NCBI RefSeq assembly: GCF_008370325.1
Contig: NZ_VNIP01000006.1
Span: 620,001 to 684,000 of the forward strand
DNA: 64,000 nt
Direction of reading: 5' to 3'
DNA from: Martinezella tropici
GTDB lineage: Bacteria; Pseudomonadota; Alphaproteobacteria; Rhizobiales; Rhizobiaceae
In this document: piece after piece, positions 52,222-61,087 of the stretch
Layout of the letters: each line of letters opens with the position of its first letter
Numbering within the stretch: position 1 is the first letter of the stretch
Program-made: the position numbers and the translations under genes
The notes under the pieces: model-generated
What the model was told of the DNA's origin: nothing
What the model saw: the letters and a program-made list of their open reading frames with translations, nothing else
The model's database searches: none

Positions 52222-53325
52222 TCAGGTGTTGAAGCGGAAGTGGATGACGTCGCCGTCCTGGACGACGTATTCCTTGCCTTCGTCACGGGCCTTGCCGGCT
52301 TCCTTTGCGCCGGTTTCGCCGTTGTAGGCGATATAATCGTCATAGGCGATCGTGTTGGCGCGGATGAAACCGCGTTCGAAATCGGAATGGATGACGCCTG
52401 CGGCCTGCGGAGCCTTCGTGCCCGTTTCGATGGTCCATGCGCGCGTTTCCTTCGGTCCTACGGTGAAGTAGGTGATGAGGTGCAAGAGCTTGTAGCCGGC
52501 GCGGATCAGACGGTCGAGACCGGCTTCGTCAAGGCCGAGCGCGGAGAGGAATTCGATGGCTTCTTCTTCCGGTAGCTGCGCCACTTCCGCCTCGATGGCA
52601 GCGGAAATGATGACGACTTCCGAATTCTGCTCCTTTGCCATGGCGGCGACGGCTGCTGTGTGCTCGTTGCCCGATACGGCATCGCCCTCGGCGACGTTGC
52701 AGACGTAGAGCACCGGATGCGAGGTCAGCAGGTTCAGGCTTTTGAGGATGCGGGTTTCTTCGGCATCCAGCTTCGAGAGCAGCGTGCGGACCGGCTTGCC
52801 TTCCTGCAGCAATGCAAGCGACGCGTCCATGATCGGCAGCATCGCCATGGATTCCTTGTCCTTGCCGGTGGCGCGCTTGCGTGTCTGCTCGGTGCGGCGC
52901 TCGAGGCTCTCGAGGTCGGCGAGCATCAGCTCGGTCTCGATCGTCTCGGCATCGGCGACCGGATTGATGCGGCCTTCGACATGGGTGATGTCGCTGTCTT
53001 CGAAGCAGCGCAGCACATGCACGATGGCATCGACTTCGCGGATATTGGCGAGGAACTGGTTGCCGAGGCCCTCACCCTTCGATGCGCCGCGCACGAGGCC
53101 GGCAATATCGACGAAGGAGATGCGCGTCGGGATCAGCTCCTTCGACTTGGCGACGTCTGCAAGCTTGCGCATGCGCGGATCGGGAACCGCGACTTCACCC
53201 GTGTTCGGCTCGATCGTGCAGAACGGATAGTTCGCCGCCTGCGCCGCCGCCGTCTTGGTCAGCGCGTTGAACAGAGTGGACTTGCCGACGTTCGGCAGCC
53301 CGACGATACCGCATTTGAAACCCAT
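52222..53325 (-). CDS. ychF: Redox-regulated ATPase / GTPase-like YchF
   Basis: The 367-aa protein is the universally conserved Obg-family P-loop protein: MGFKCGIVGLPNVGKSTLFNALT (G1), FVDIAGLVRGASKGEGLGNQFL (G3), then a coiled-coil insert and a C-terminal TGS domain (TYFTVGPKETRAWTIETGTKAPQAAGVIH, DYIAYNGETGAKEAGKARDEGKEYVVQDGDVIHFRF). The NxxE variant of the G4 motif explains its ATP preference. It associates with ribosomes and stress responses. In many Alphaproteobacteria it follows rplY-pth; here clpS, a GNAT gene and others intervene. Confidence 0.97.
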   Translation of the reverse strand: MGFKCGIVGLPNVGKSTLFNALTKTAAAQAANYPFCTIEPNTGEVAVPDPRMRKLADVAKSKELIPTRISFVDIAGLVRGASKGEGLGNQFLANIREVDAIVHVLRCFEDSDITHVEGRINPVADAETIETELMLADLESLERRTEQTRKRATGKDKESMAMLPIMDASLALLQEGKPVRTLLSKLDAEETRILKSLNLLTSHPVLYVCNVAEGDAVSGNEHTAAVAAMAKEQNSEVVIISAAIEAEVAQLPEEEAIEFLSALGLDEAGLDRLIRAGYKLLHLITYFTVGPKETRAWTIETGTKAPQAAGVIHSDFERGFIRANTIAYDDYIAYNGETGAKEAGKARDEGKEYVVQDGDVIHFRFNT

Positions 53326-53481
53326 GGCACCTTGTCCATATCTTGAAAATCTTTGCAGTGCCTATGGGGGAAGGGTCGTTGCGGGTCAAGTCTTGTGCGG
53401 GCAAGGAGGCTTTTTTCTGCTGAAAGAGAGGCGGAAGTCGCTCGAATGCTCCTTTGCATTACCTGGGAGACGCTGTCGTCC

Positions 53482-53510
53482 TTGAACGGTGTAGTGCGCT
53501 GCACTATAAT
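53482..53510 (+). promoter_or_regulatory. Predicted strong sigma-70 promoter of clpS with overlapping palindrome
   Basis: TTGAAC (53482-53487), exactly 17 bp, TATAAT (53505-53510, perfect). A perfect inverted repeat TAGTGC-GCT-GCACTA (53492-53506) occupies the spacer and touches the -10 box, the usual position of a repressor operator. The predicted start is about 36 bp before clpS. Confidence 0.75.
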
Positions 53511-53552
53511 TCCGCTATTAACCCAAAGCCTCTTTCTCTGTCGTCAACGGTG

Positions 53553-53870
53553 ATGCCGATGAGTGACAATGACGTTGTCCTGAAACCAAAGACTAAAACA
53601 AAGCCGAAGGTCGAGCGGCCGAAGCTCTATAAGATCATTCTCGTGAACGACGATTATACGCCGCGGGAATTCGTCATCATGGTGCTGAAGGCCGTCTTCC
53701 GCATGAGCGAGGAGACTGGCTATCGCGTCATGATGACGGCGCACAAGCTCGGCACTTGCGTGGTCATGGTCTGTGCGCGGGATATTGCCGAGACGAAGGC
53801 GCAGGAGGCGGTCGATCTTGCCAAAAGCGCCGGTTTCCCGTTGATGTTCACGACCGAGCCGGAAGAATAG
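53553..53870 (+). CDS. clpS: ClpS adaptor protein
   Basis: The 105-aa product (ATG 53553; 53559 possible) has a Lys/Thr-rich flexible N-terminus (VLKPKTKTKPKVERPK) and the ClpS core: LYKIILVNDDYTPREFVIMVLKAVFRMSEE, YRVMMTAHKLGTCVVMVCARDIAETKAQEAVDLAKSAGFPLMFTTEPE. The NDDYTP motif binds N-terminal degron residues and the adaptor delivers substrates to ClpAP. clpA is not adjacent, unlike the usual clpS-clpA pair, so this is probably the second, stand-alone ClpS (ClpS2) that many Alphaproteobacteria carry. A strong promoter with an operator-like palindrome precedes it. Confidence 0.94.
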   Translation: MPMSDNDVVLKPKTKTKPKVERPKLYKIILVNDDYTPREFVIMVLKAVFRMSEETGYRVMMTAHKLGTCVVMVCARDIAETKAQEAVDLAKSAGFPLMFTTEPEE

Positions 53871-53886
53871 GAGCGGTTGCTGCCGT

Positions 53887-53991
53887 TAGAGCATTTCCGC
53901 TTTTCTTCGAATCGCGAAAACGCTCTATCTTCTTGTTTCTCAACGCATTCCGGACGGAAAACCGCTGCGCACTTTTCCTGGAAATGTTCTA
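53887..53991. repeat. RIME-like palindromic repeat, family A copy 2
   Basis: TAGAGCATTTCCGCTTTTC at the left and CTTTTCCTGGAAATGTTCTA at the right. It begins 16 bp after the clpS stop. Its right end, read on the minus strand, starts TAGAACATTT, and this TAG (53991-53989) is the stop codon of the GNAT gene. Confidence 0.82.
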
Positions 53992-54468
53992 GGTAGCCAA
54001 GGGACGGCGGACCTGGAAGCCGGTCTTGTCCTGCGTAAAGCCGCAATTGGCGTAGAAGCGCAGCGTTGCGGGGTTTTTCGAGCCGGTCAGCAGCATGACC
54101 TTGTAGCAGCTCCTTTCCCAGGCGCTTGCGAATGCCTTGCGGATGACCGTGCCGGCGAGGCCACGCCGACGGTAATCGGCGTGGGTCACCACATTCTCAA
54201 TCAAGGCATAGGGCGTGCCGCCGCGCGTGAGATTGGGAATGACGACCAGCGTCACGGAAGAGACGGCCGTATCGCCGTCAAAGGCAGCGAAGATCGTCAT
54301 GCCGGGATGGGCAAGGATTTCCGTAAGGCGGTTATCCGCCAGTCCTAGCTCCAGCACCGGATCTTCGGCGTTCAGGTGCCGGTAAAGTGCAAGCAGCGTC
54401 GGCAGGTCCGCCATCACGACCGACCGAATGACGATATCTGCGGTATCTTCGACTGCTGTCTCCGACAT
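53989..54468 (-). CDS. GNAT family N-acetyltransferase
   Basis: The 159-aa protein has the GNAT order: IVIRSVVMADLPTLLALYRHLN (strand 1, helix 1), SSVTLVVIPNLTRGGTPYALIENVVTHADYRRRGLAGTVIRKAFASAWE (acetyl-CoA loop RRRGLAG), CYKVMLLTGSKNPATLRFYANCGF (strands 4-5). It begins one base after the pth stop codon, which suggests cotranscription with pth. Its last codons run directly into a repeat that supplies the stop. The acceptor is unknown. Confidence 0.9.
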   Translation of the reverse strand: MSETAVEDTADIVIRSVVMADLPTLLALYRHLNAEDPVLELGLADNRLTEILAHPGMTIFAAFDGDTAVSSVTLVVIPNLTRGGTPYALIENVVTHADYRRRGLAGTVIRKAFASAWERSCYKVMLLTGSKNPATLRFYANCGFTQDKTGFQVRRPLAT

Positions 54469-54469
54469 C

Positions 54470-55186
54470 TCAATTGTCCTTCTTGCCGAACATCCTCTTC
54501 AGCATTTCCGCCATGGGGCCGGTTTCCGGGATCTTCGGCTGGCTGTGATTGCGTGCCTGATGAATATGGGATTTGGCCGGCGCCTTCTTCTGTGGCTTCG
54601 GGGCGCCTTCTTCCGCCTTGCCGCCCAGGGCAAGCGCGATCTTGTTCATCAGCTGCGAATCCTCGCCGCGTACCAGCATGTCGGCATTGTCGGCAAGTGC
54701 GTCGAACAGCGGTTCCAGCCAGCTTTGATCCACCTTGGCGAAATCGCCGAGAACGTGATTGTGCACGAGCTCCTTGACGCCAGGATGGCCGATGCCGAGG
54801 CGCAGGCGGCGATAGTCCTTGCCGCAGTGAGCATCGATCGACTTGATGCCGTTGTGACCGCCATGGCCGCCGCCGGTCTTCAGCCGCGCCTTGCCGGCCG
54901 GCAGATCGAGTTCGTCGTAGATCACTACCAGGTCGGAGGGCTGGAGCTTGTAGAAGCGCATGGCTTCGCCGACGGCTTCACCGGAGAGATTCATGAAGGT
55001 CTGCGGCTTGATGAGCAGCACCTTCTGGCCGCCGAGCTCGCCTTCGGCAATCTCCGCCTTGAACTTCTTCGACCAGGGCGAAAAGCTGTGGCGGCGGTAG
55101 ATCGCATCCACGGCCATGAAGCCGATATTGTGGCGATTGCCCTGATATTTGGCGCCCGGATTGCCGAGGCCCGCGATGAGAAGCAT
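54470..55186 (-). CDS. pth: Peptidyl-tRNA hydrolase
   Basis: The 238-aa product (ATG 55186) has [27 protein letters not shown] with the catalytic His20 in [48 protein letters not shown] and [10 protein letters not shown]. It frees tRNA from prematurely released peptidyl-tRNA. Compared with E. coli (194 aa) it has a C-terminal extension of about 45 residues, basic and Pro/Lys-rich ([20 protein letters not shown]), as in other rhizobia. It is usually paired with rplY upstream; here 3.4 kb with a signalling pair separates them. Confidence 0.96.
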   Translation of the reverse strand: MLLIAGLGNPGAKYQGNRHNIGFMAVDAIYRRHSFSPWSKKFKAEIAEGELGGQKVLLIKPQTFMNLSGEAVGEAMRFYKLQPSDLVVIYDELDLPAGKARLKTGGGHGGHNGIKSIDAHCGKDYRRLRLGIGHPGVKELVHNHVLGDFAKVDQSWLEPLFDALADNADMLVRGEDSQLMNKIALALGGKAEEGAPKPQKKAPAKSHIHQARNHSQPKIPETGPMAEMLKRMFGKKDN

Positions 55187-55259
55187 GCGCTTCACCCCTT
55201 GGAAAATACCGATGCCCTTCACCACAGCGATTTGACGGCAAAGTCAAGGCGGGATGCGG

Positions 55260-56003
55260 TCAGTCACCAAGGTGGAGGCCGTACTTCAGGAAAATCTGCT
55301 TTTGCGTTCCGTCGGCGATCAGCGCATTCAGCGCAGCCTGCATCCTGTTTAAAAGGTCGGTTGGGAAGTCCTTCTGGCAGGCGATCCCCATGGGCTGCTG
55401 GGAAAGGATGGTCACCTTCTCCACCGCATTACCCTGGGCTTTCAGCTTGTCGAAATAGAATTCCGAAATCGGCATCAGGTCGATTCGATCGCTCATCAGT
55501 TTCTTGAGCGTGGCCTTGAAATCGCTGCCCACGTCGATGCGCGGGAAACTGTTCCGGCGCAGTATCGTCTCCGTATAATCCTCCCGCCAGGTGCCGACGA
55601 GATATTGCCTGGCTTCGTCGATGGTAGTGGCGGCAATCTTCGAGCCGCTATGCTTGATCAGGATATTGCGATCGATCAGTAACGGTTGCACCCATTTGAA
55701 GAGCGGATCGCGTTCTTCATTGTGGGCGGTCGCAAAGACACAGGTCATGGGTTCCGCCAGCGCCTGATTATAGGCCCGCGCCCAGGGCATGATGGCGATG
55801 GTATAGTCGGCGCCGATATCGGCCATCACCTTCTGCACCTGTTCGGTGACGGCTCCGACAGCCGTCTTGCCGTCGCGATAGTTGAAGGGCGGATATTCCT
55901 CGGTGGTGAAATGAATGGTTTCGGCGCGAGCGGGAGAGAAAAGGGATAGCGAAAACAGGCTGATTGCAATCGTGAGCAGCGGCTTTCGCATGCGGTTTCT
56001 CAT
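55260..56003 (-). CDS. Periplasmic amino-acid-type (SBP_bac_3) binding protein
   Basis: From ATG 56003 the 247-aa product has a signal peptide (MRKPLLTIAISLFSLSLFSPARA) and a type-II periplasmic binding fold: IHFTTEEYPPFNYRDGKTAVGAVTEQVQKVMADIG, the PWARAYNQAL segment, RQYLVGTWREDYTE and the C-terminal ALNALIADGTQKQIFLKYGL. It starts 2 bp after the stop of the GGDEF-EAL gene, and no ABC permease or ATPase is nearby. A sensory partner role for the periplasmic domain of that protein is a reasonable inference. Alternatively it is an orphan transport component. Confidence 0.85.
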   Translation of the reverse strand: MRNRMRKPLLTIAISLFSLSLFSPARAETIHFTTEEYPPFNYRDGKTAVGAVTEQVQKVMADIGADYTIAIMPWARAYNQALAEPMTCVFATAHNEERDPLFKWVQPLLIDRNILIKHSGSKIAATTIDEARQYLVGTWREDYTETILRRNSFPRIDVGSDFKATLKKLMSDRIDLMPISEFYFDKLKAQGNAVEKVTILSQQPMGIACQKDFPTDLLNRMQAALNALIADGTQKQIFLKYGLHLGD

Positions 56004-56005
56004 CG

Positions 56006-58372
56006 CTATGACGCCTGTGCTATGGGGGAAGGATAATCCTGCTGCTGGCTGACGAGCGTCTTTGCCAGGGTGTCCGGATGCATCGGCCGATAGAACAGAT
56101 AGCCCTGGCCGTAGTCGATGCCCATGGTGCGCAGGGTCGCGCATTCCTCTTCGGTTTCCACGCCTTCGGCGATGACCGTGCAGTTCATCTTGTGCGATAG
56201 CGTGGTGATGCTTTCGACGAGCATGCGGCTCTTGGCGCTGACATCGGATGCGGTATCGTTGATCGCGCGGATGAAGGACTGATCGATCTTGATGATATCG
56301 ACCGGGAAGCGATTGATGTAGCTGAGCGACGAATAGCCCGTGCCGAAATCGTCGAGCGCGATGCGGCAGCCGTAGCGGCAGATCTCGTTGATGACCATGC
56401 GCGTCTCCGGATTGTCGTCCATGAGCACGGCTTCGGTAATTTCAACGACGATGCGCCAGGCGGGAACGTCATAGCGCGAAAGCAGAGTGGCAATGCGCAG
56501 CGGCAGTTCGGGCTCGAATTGCAGAGGCGAGAAGTTGATCGCGAGGTAGGTGTCCTGCATGCCGTCGAGACGCGATAGGCGCGCGAAATCAGCGATCGCC
56601 TTTTCCATGATGCGGTTGCCGATGCGAATGATCGAGCCGGTCTCTTCGGCAACCTCGATGATGCGGGCGGGAGGCAGGATACCCTTCTGCGGGTGGTGCA
56701 GGCGCATCAGCGCCTCGAAGCCGGCGATCGAACGATCGTCGATATTTACCACCGGTTGCAGATAGGCCTCGAACCAGTCCTCTGCGAGGCCGGCCTCGAT
56801 ATGGCTTTCCAGTTCGGCGCGGCGGCGCGAGTCGTCGAGCATGCCATTGTCGAAGATCTGTGCGCCGTTCTTGCCGTCGCGCTTCTTGGCATACATGGCG
56901 ATATCGGACTTCAGCAGCAGCTCGGCGGCATTGGCCGCATGGCGCGGGTAAATGGCGATGCCGATGCTGGCGCTGAGGCGCGCATCGCCATGGAAGGGCG
57001 CTTCGAAGATCTCGGCGATGCGGGAGGCCATGTCCATAGCTCTCGCTTCGGCATTTTCCGCCAGCAGCAGGATCGCGAATTCATCGCCGCCCAGGCGGGC
57101 GGCGATGTCACCCGACTTCAGGCACGTCTGGAGGCGGGAGACGAGCTCGCGCAGGGCCGCATCGCCGGCGGCATGGCCCATATTGTCGTTGATCCACTTG
57201 AACCGGTCGAGATCGATGAAGAGGCAGGCAAGTTCGCGTTTGCGCAGATCGGCCTCGTTGATCTTGGCGTCCAACGCGGTCTCGAAGCCCTGACGGTTGA
57301 GGAGGCCGGTCAGGTGATCGGTGATTGCCTGCCGGAGGTTCTTGTCCTCGGACTGCTTAAGTTCGGTGACATCGGTCATGACGGAAAGCGACAGGCCGTC
57401 CTGGATCGCGGTGGTCTCCAGAATGAGGACATCCATCACCCGTCCGTTCCGGCACAGGAACTTGACGGTGACCGCAAGACGGGCGGCGGTATCGGGATTG
57501 CCGTTCTTGCGCTCGGCGTATCGCGCCCGCGATTCCGGCAGGACCAGGCTTGCAAACTCGCGGCCGATCACTTCGGCGCGGCCGTAGCCGGTTGCGGCGA
57601 GCCAGTAGTCGCTGACGGCGGCGATGCAATCGTCCTTGTCGAGGGAGAAAAGCATGGCGGGCGTCAGATTATACGTATCGGTGGCGCGGCGATGGGCAAG
57701 CTTCAGTTCGGTTTCGTCGCGCTGCAGCTTGCTCTGCATATCGTTGAAGCTGCTGGCGAGCCGCCCCATTTCGTCGTTCGACTGCCAGTCGACATGATGG
57801 CGAGAGCCGAGCCGCCGCGTAGCTTCGATGGCATGCGTCAGGCGCATCAGCGGCTGGATGACGAAAATGCGGTTGCCGATCAGCGCCGCGCCGAAGACCG
57901 TCAGCACGGCGAAGATGAAGATGGAAATGAAGACGATTTCCTCGTTCTTCAAACCATCGAAGAGGCCGAGCTGGGGATAGAAGACCGTGATGGTGCCGAG
58001 CCTCTTGGTGCCGTCCACGCCGTTGTAGACGATCGGCCGCGCGACGGACTCCAGATTGCCCTTGTAGGATTTCGGAATGGTGGATTGCGTGACGTCGAGC
58101 TGGCCGGAGAGATCGCGCACATTGACCCGAACGATTGCGCCTTCGGCGACCGTCGTTGCGCTGATCTGGGTAACGCTATCCTCATCCAGATCCCACAGCG
58201 GTTTGGCAAGCGCCTGGGCATTGGCGACGAGCAGGACGGTAATATGATCCTTGATTTCCTTCTCAGCGCGTTCGGACGACAGGAAAAGAAAAAGGATGAA
58301 GAGCGGCGCTACGAAAACCAGCAGCGCACCGCAGACGATCGCGAAAAACCTGTTTTCGACCGAATGGCTCAT
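56006..58372 (-). CDS. Membrane GGDEF-EAL c-di-GMP signalling protein with PAS domain
   Basis: From ATG 58372 the 788-aa product has two membrane segments (FFAIVCGALLVFVAPLFILFLFL; IVFISIFIFAVLTVFGAALI) flanking a periplasmic domain of about 115 residues, a HAMP-like linker, a PAS domain (YNLTPAMLFSLDKDDCIAAVSDYWLAATGYGRAEVIGR), GGDEF (RLGGDEFAIL) and EAL (IAGFEALMRLHHP, DDFGTGYSSLSYI, IKIDQSFI, VIAEGVE). Both catalytic signatures are intact, so synthesis and hydrolysis of c-di-GMP are possible. The inhibitory I-site reads KSGD instead of RxxD, suggesting weakened product inhibition. It is followed by a periplasmic binding protein gene. Confidence 0.93.
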   Translation of the reverse strand: MSHSVENRFFAIVCGALLVFVAPLFILFLFLSSERAEKEIKDHITVLLVANAQALAKPLWDLDEDSVTQISATTVAEGAIVRVNVRDLSGQLDVTQSTIPKSYKGNLESVARPIVYNGVDGTKRLGTITVFYPQLGLFDGLKNEEIVFISIFIFAVLTVFGAALIGNRIFVIQPLMRLTHAIEATRRLGSRHHVDWQSNDEMGRLASSFNDMQSKLQRDETELKLAHRRATDTYNLTPAMLFSLDKDDCIAAVSDYWLAATGYGRAEVIGREFASLVLPESRARYAERKNGNPDTAARLAVTVKFLCRNGRVMDVLILETTAIQDGLSLSVMTDVTELKQSEDKNLRQAITDHLTGLLNRQGFETALDAKINEADLRKRELACLFIDLDRFKWINDNMGHAAGDAALRELVSRLQTCLKSGDIAARLGGDEFAILLLAENAEARAMDMASRIAEIFEAPFHGDARLSASIGIAIYPRHAANAAELLLKSDIAMYAKKRDGKNGAQIFDNGMLDDSRRRAELESHIEAGLAEDWFEAYLQPVVNIDDRSIAGFEALMRLHHPQKGILPPARIIEVAEETGSIIRIGNRIMEKAIADFARLSRLDGMQDTYLAINFSPLQFEPELPLRIATLLSRYDVPAWRIVVEITEAVLMDDNPETRMVINEICRYGCRIALDDFGTGYSSLSYINRFPVDIIKIDQSFIRAINDTASDVSAKSRMLVESITTLSHKMNCTVIAEGVETEEECATLRTMGIDYGQGYLFYRPMHPDTLAKTLVSQQQDYPSPIAQAS

Positions 58373-58560
58373 TGTTCCGTTTGCTCCCCAAGCCATAGAC
58401 CGGCGGATCTTGGGGTGCCGCTTTCTACAACTCTTTCGCGTAGATTTTCATGAATCTGTTAAATGTTGCTGAAATTCTGGGGTTAATGGAAATCAACGAT
58501 AGTATAGATTTCAAGACGTTTATATTTTTACTTTCTCTAATATTTGTTTTCGAGCATGAA

Positions 58561-58594
58561 AAACCCGCCTTCCCCAAAAAAGGGAGGCGGGTTT
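58561..58594 (-). terminator. Terminator after rplY
   Basis: On the minus strand AAACCCGCC-TCCC pairs with GGGA-A-GGCGGGTTT around a T-rich loop with one bulge, followed by a T run, just 25 bp after the rplY stop. Confidence 0.8.
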
Positions 58595-58619
58595 CGATGC
58601 TTCAGGTTGAAGATGCCAA

Positions 58620-59237
58620 TCAGGCGCTGGCTTCTTCGCCGCCTTCTGTTTCTTCTTCAGCAAGACCGGCTGCCGGGGCAACGATCGTTGCGATCGTGAA
58701 GTCGCGGTCGGCGATGACCGGGGTCACGTTCTTCGGCAGCTTGACGGCCGAGATATGGATGCTGTCGCCGCTCTTCAGACCGGAGAGGTCAACGGTGAAG
58801 AATTCCGGGATCGCATCGGCCGGGCAATGAACTTCGACTTCGTGGCGAACGATGTTCAGCACACCGCCAGCCTTGAGGCCCGGGGACTTCTCGTGGTTTT
58901 CGAAGTGAACCGGGATTTCGACGGTGACCGCGGTGTTGCCGGAAACGCGCAGGAAATCGACGTGAACCGTGAAGTCACGGACCGGATCGAGCTGGTAGTC
59001 CTTCGGCAGAACCTTGATCTTCTTGCCGTCGACGTCGATCGTTGCGATCGTCGTGAGGAAACCGCCGGCATGGATGCGCTTCGTCACCTCATTGGTGTTG
59101 AGAGCGATGGAAATGGGGGCCTGCTTGTCACCATAGATGACAGCGGGAATGAGACCATTGCGGCGAAGTTCACGGGCGGACCCCTTACCAACCCGTTCGC
59201 GCGCCTCGGCCTTGAGCTCGTAGCTTTCGTGGCTCAT
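58620..59237 (-). CDS. rplY: 50S ribosomal protein L25 (CTC form)
   Basis: The 205-aa protein is the long TL5/CTC form of L25: [42 protein letters not shown] is the 5S rRNA-binding N-terminal domain. The C-terminal beta domain contains [23 protein letters not shown] and [23 protein letters not shown], ending in an acidic [13 protein letters not shown] tail. The start has AAGGA 6 nt upstream. A minus-strand promoter (59390-59362) lies upstream and a terminator follows, so it appears monocistronic instead of joined to pth. Confidence 0.96.
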   Translation of the reverse strand: MSHESYELKAEARERVGKGSARELRRNGLIPAVIYGDKQAPISIALNTNEVTKRIHAGGFLTTIATIDVDGKKIKVLPKDYQLDPVRDFTVHVDFLRVSGNTAVTVEIPVHFENHEKSPGLKAGGVLNIVRHEVEVHCPADAIPEFFTVDLSGLKSGDSIHISAVKLPKNVTPVIADRDFTIATIVAPAAGLAEEETEGGEEASA

Positions 59238-59534
59238 AGCTATTCCTTTCGAGGTTATTTGGAGAGTTCATCCGATCGGCCAGTGCCGTGTCAGCTGAAC
59301 TGGAGGAGGGCGTGCCTACCTCATCCGCGTTGCCTCCAAGGGTGTCTACGCGGACGCGTGGCGTATAATACAAAGCGGCCAAAGGTGCAAGCGCCCCGGA
59401 ATGCGAAGCTTTGTGGTGGCATTGCAACGGCCGAGACAAGCCTGGGATACCATGTCTATCAACGCCTTGACATATACCGTCGGCCCCATCAACAGTCGAA
59501 TCCAATCGATCAGGGTCAGAAAGTGAGGTCGGGC
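59238..59534. other. 297-bp divergent region between rplY and the secreted-protein pair
   Basis: It holds the rplY promoter on the minus strand and a possible plus-strand promoter beginning TTGACA (59467-59472) without a convincing -10 box. A GAGG site precedes the start at 59535. No RNA gene or ORF with good initiation signals is visible. Confidence 0.4.
59362..59390 (-). promoter_or_regulatory. Predicted rplY promoter
   Basis: On the minus strand TTGCAC (59390-59385), 17 bp, TATACG (59367-59362). The start would be near 59355, giving a 5' leader of roughly 115 nt. Confidence 0.55.
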
Positions 59535-60977
59535 ATGCGCTCTAGGGTTATTGCCGCCGCCGTTTTTTCCATAGGTCTTGCCGGCGCGCCGCAGGCGGCC
59601 GAGGTCAATGAGCAGGGCGCCAAGGAACTTCGCAACATCCTCACCCAATCGCTCTCGCAGGACCTTGCCCGCAGCGATTTCGTGACCGTCAAGCCGGTGG
59701 GCGACCAATACGAGATCGTCTATGATCTCGCGAAGTTCTTCGACAAGATCAATTCCCGCGCCTTTTCGGTCACGGGCTTCAAGCCGCTCTCCCTCTTCGC
59801 GCAGCCTGTCGAACAGGAGAGATGGCACCTGACGGGCGACAACAGCCTCGATGTCGCCCTGCATTCGCCGACTTCCGACCTTGCCTATTCCATTGCTTCC
59901 AACTCCTTCGACGGCATTTTCGATCCGGCGATCGAGATGATGCGGTCAATGGGCATCAAGAGCAGCGGTGTGAAATTTTCCAGCGTCGGCACCGGCCCCA
60001 GGAGCGGGCGCAAGCTTGACGCCACCATCGACAGCCTCTCCTTTGCTCATACTGTCACCGACAGCAGCGAAGCCGGCAAGGTCGACCTGCAATTGCAGGG
60101 GACGCTGCAGCACCTGAACGAGCGGGTCACCATGCGGCCGGATGGTTCGCCGATCACCTTCAGTGCGGACAGCGTCGATACGCACTTCACCGCCACCAGC
60201 CTGCCGGCGAAGGACCTGCGCGCGCTCATCCACTTCTTCGTTCAGCACGTCAAGGCCAAGCAGCTTTCCGAAAGCGGCAGCGAGAAGTTCGAGCAGCTGG
60301 TGCACCGCGCCCTGCCGGTTTTCGGATCGCTCAACAAGACCGTCACCCTCAACAGTGTCCTGGTGGCGACCGACAAGGGTAAGGTCGGCGTGAAGCGCAT
60401 CGACTACAGCTTCAAGATGGACGGCCTGACCAAGGCCTCCAACGTCAATCTGGAGCTGCGGGCCGAGCAGTTCACGCCGGATGCGGATCTCGTTCCGGTG
60501 ACTTATTCGGCATTCCTTCCGTCAACGCTCGACGTGCAGCTCGGCGTGCCCAACATCAACTTCGCGGGTCTTATCGATACCGGCCTCGACGCCATCGGCC
60601 CGCATGCGGCGCCGGTTTCCGGTGAGGCGTTGAAGCGGACGATGTTCCCGAGTGGCTATGGAACGCTGGAGTTTCCGAAGATCAGCGCCACTTCAGGCGT
60701 CTATGATGTCGAGATTTCCGGCGCGCTGAAGGGCTCGACCAAGCCGCATGCCGGCTATTCACTACAGGCGACGATCCTGGCGCGCGATTTCGACAAGACG
60801 ATTGCCGCCATCCAGGATGCCGCCAAGGCGGAACCGCGCCTGAATAAAGTTTCTTTTGGCTTGCTTGCCGCCAAGGGTTTTGCCAAGACCGATCCCGACG
60901 GTCGCCTGCGCTGGGACATCGCGATGGATGAAGACAGGACGGTGACGGTCAATGGTCAGGTGATGAAGAAGCCTTGA
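59535..60977 (+). CDS. Secreted protein of unknown function, first of a tandem paralogous pair
   Basis: From ATG 59535 the 480-aa product has a signal peptide (MRSRVIAAAVFSIGLAGAPQA) followed by AEVNEQGAKELRNILTQSL. The next gene encodes a protein of almost equal length (486 aa) with the same order of blocks: VKPVGDQYEIVYDL, FSVTGFKPL, FDPAIEMMRSMGIKS, LPVFGSLNKTVTLNSV, FPKISATSGVYDVEISGALKG, ARDFDKTIAAIQDAAK and LLAAKGFAKTDPDGRLRWDI. The many beta-strand-like segments suggest a periplasmic beta-rich protein. It may belong to the DUF2125/COG4093 group of Alphaproteobacteria; I could not verify this. The frame stays open far upstream but only this ATG gives a signal peptide. Confidence 0.78.
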   Translation: MRSRVIAAAVFSIGLAGAPQAAEVNEQGAKELRNILTQSLSQDLARSDFVTVKPVGDQYEIVYDLAKFFDKINSRAFSVTGFKPLSLFAQPVEQERWHLTGDNSLDVALHSPTSDLAYSIASNSFDGIFDPAIEMMRSMGIKSSGVKFSSVGTGPRSGRKLDATIDSLSFAHTVTDSSEAGKVDLQLQGTLQHLNERVTMRPDGSPITFSADSVDTHFTATSLPAKDLRALIHFFVQHVKAKQLSESGSEKFEQLVHRALPVFGSLNKTVTLNSVLVATDKGKVGVKRIDYSFKMDGLTKASNVNLELRAEQFTPDADLVPVTYSAFLPSTLDVQLGVPNINFAGLIDTGLDAIGPHAAPVSGEALKRTMFPSGYGTLEFPKISATSGVYDVEISGALKGSTKPHAGYSLQATILARDFDKTIAAIQDAAKAEPRLNKVSFGLLAAKGFAKTDPDGRLRWDIAMDEDRTVTVNGQVMKKP

Positions 60978-61087
60978 TGTCTAGGGAGCGGGCCATGTAT
61001 CGGGGCGGCAATAGAGTTTCATTCGAAAGGCCGATCGGTCCTTTTCGGATTTTCACATTTCTTTTCCATCATATTTGGGGGTGAATT

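Noticed and set aside
58755..59534. Long open N-terminal extension of the first secreted tandem protein, reading antisense to rplY
   Set aside because: The extension is the complement of rplY; the signal peptide and paralogue alignment begin at 59535.
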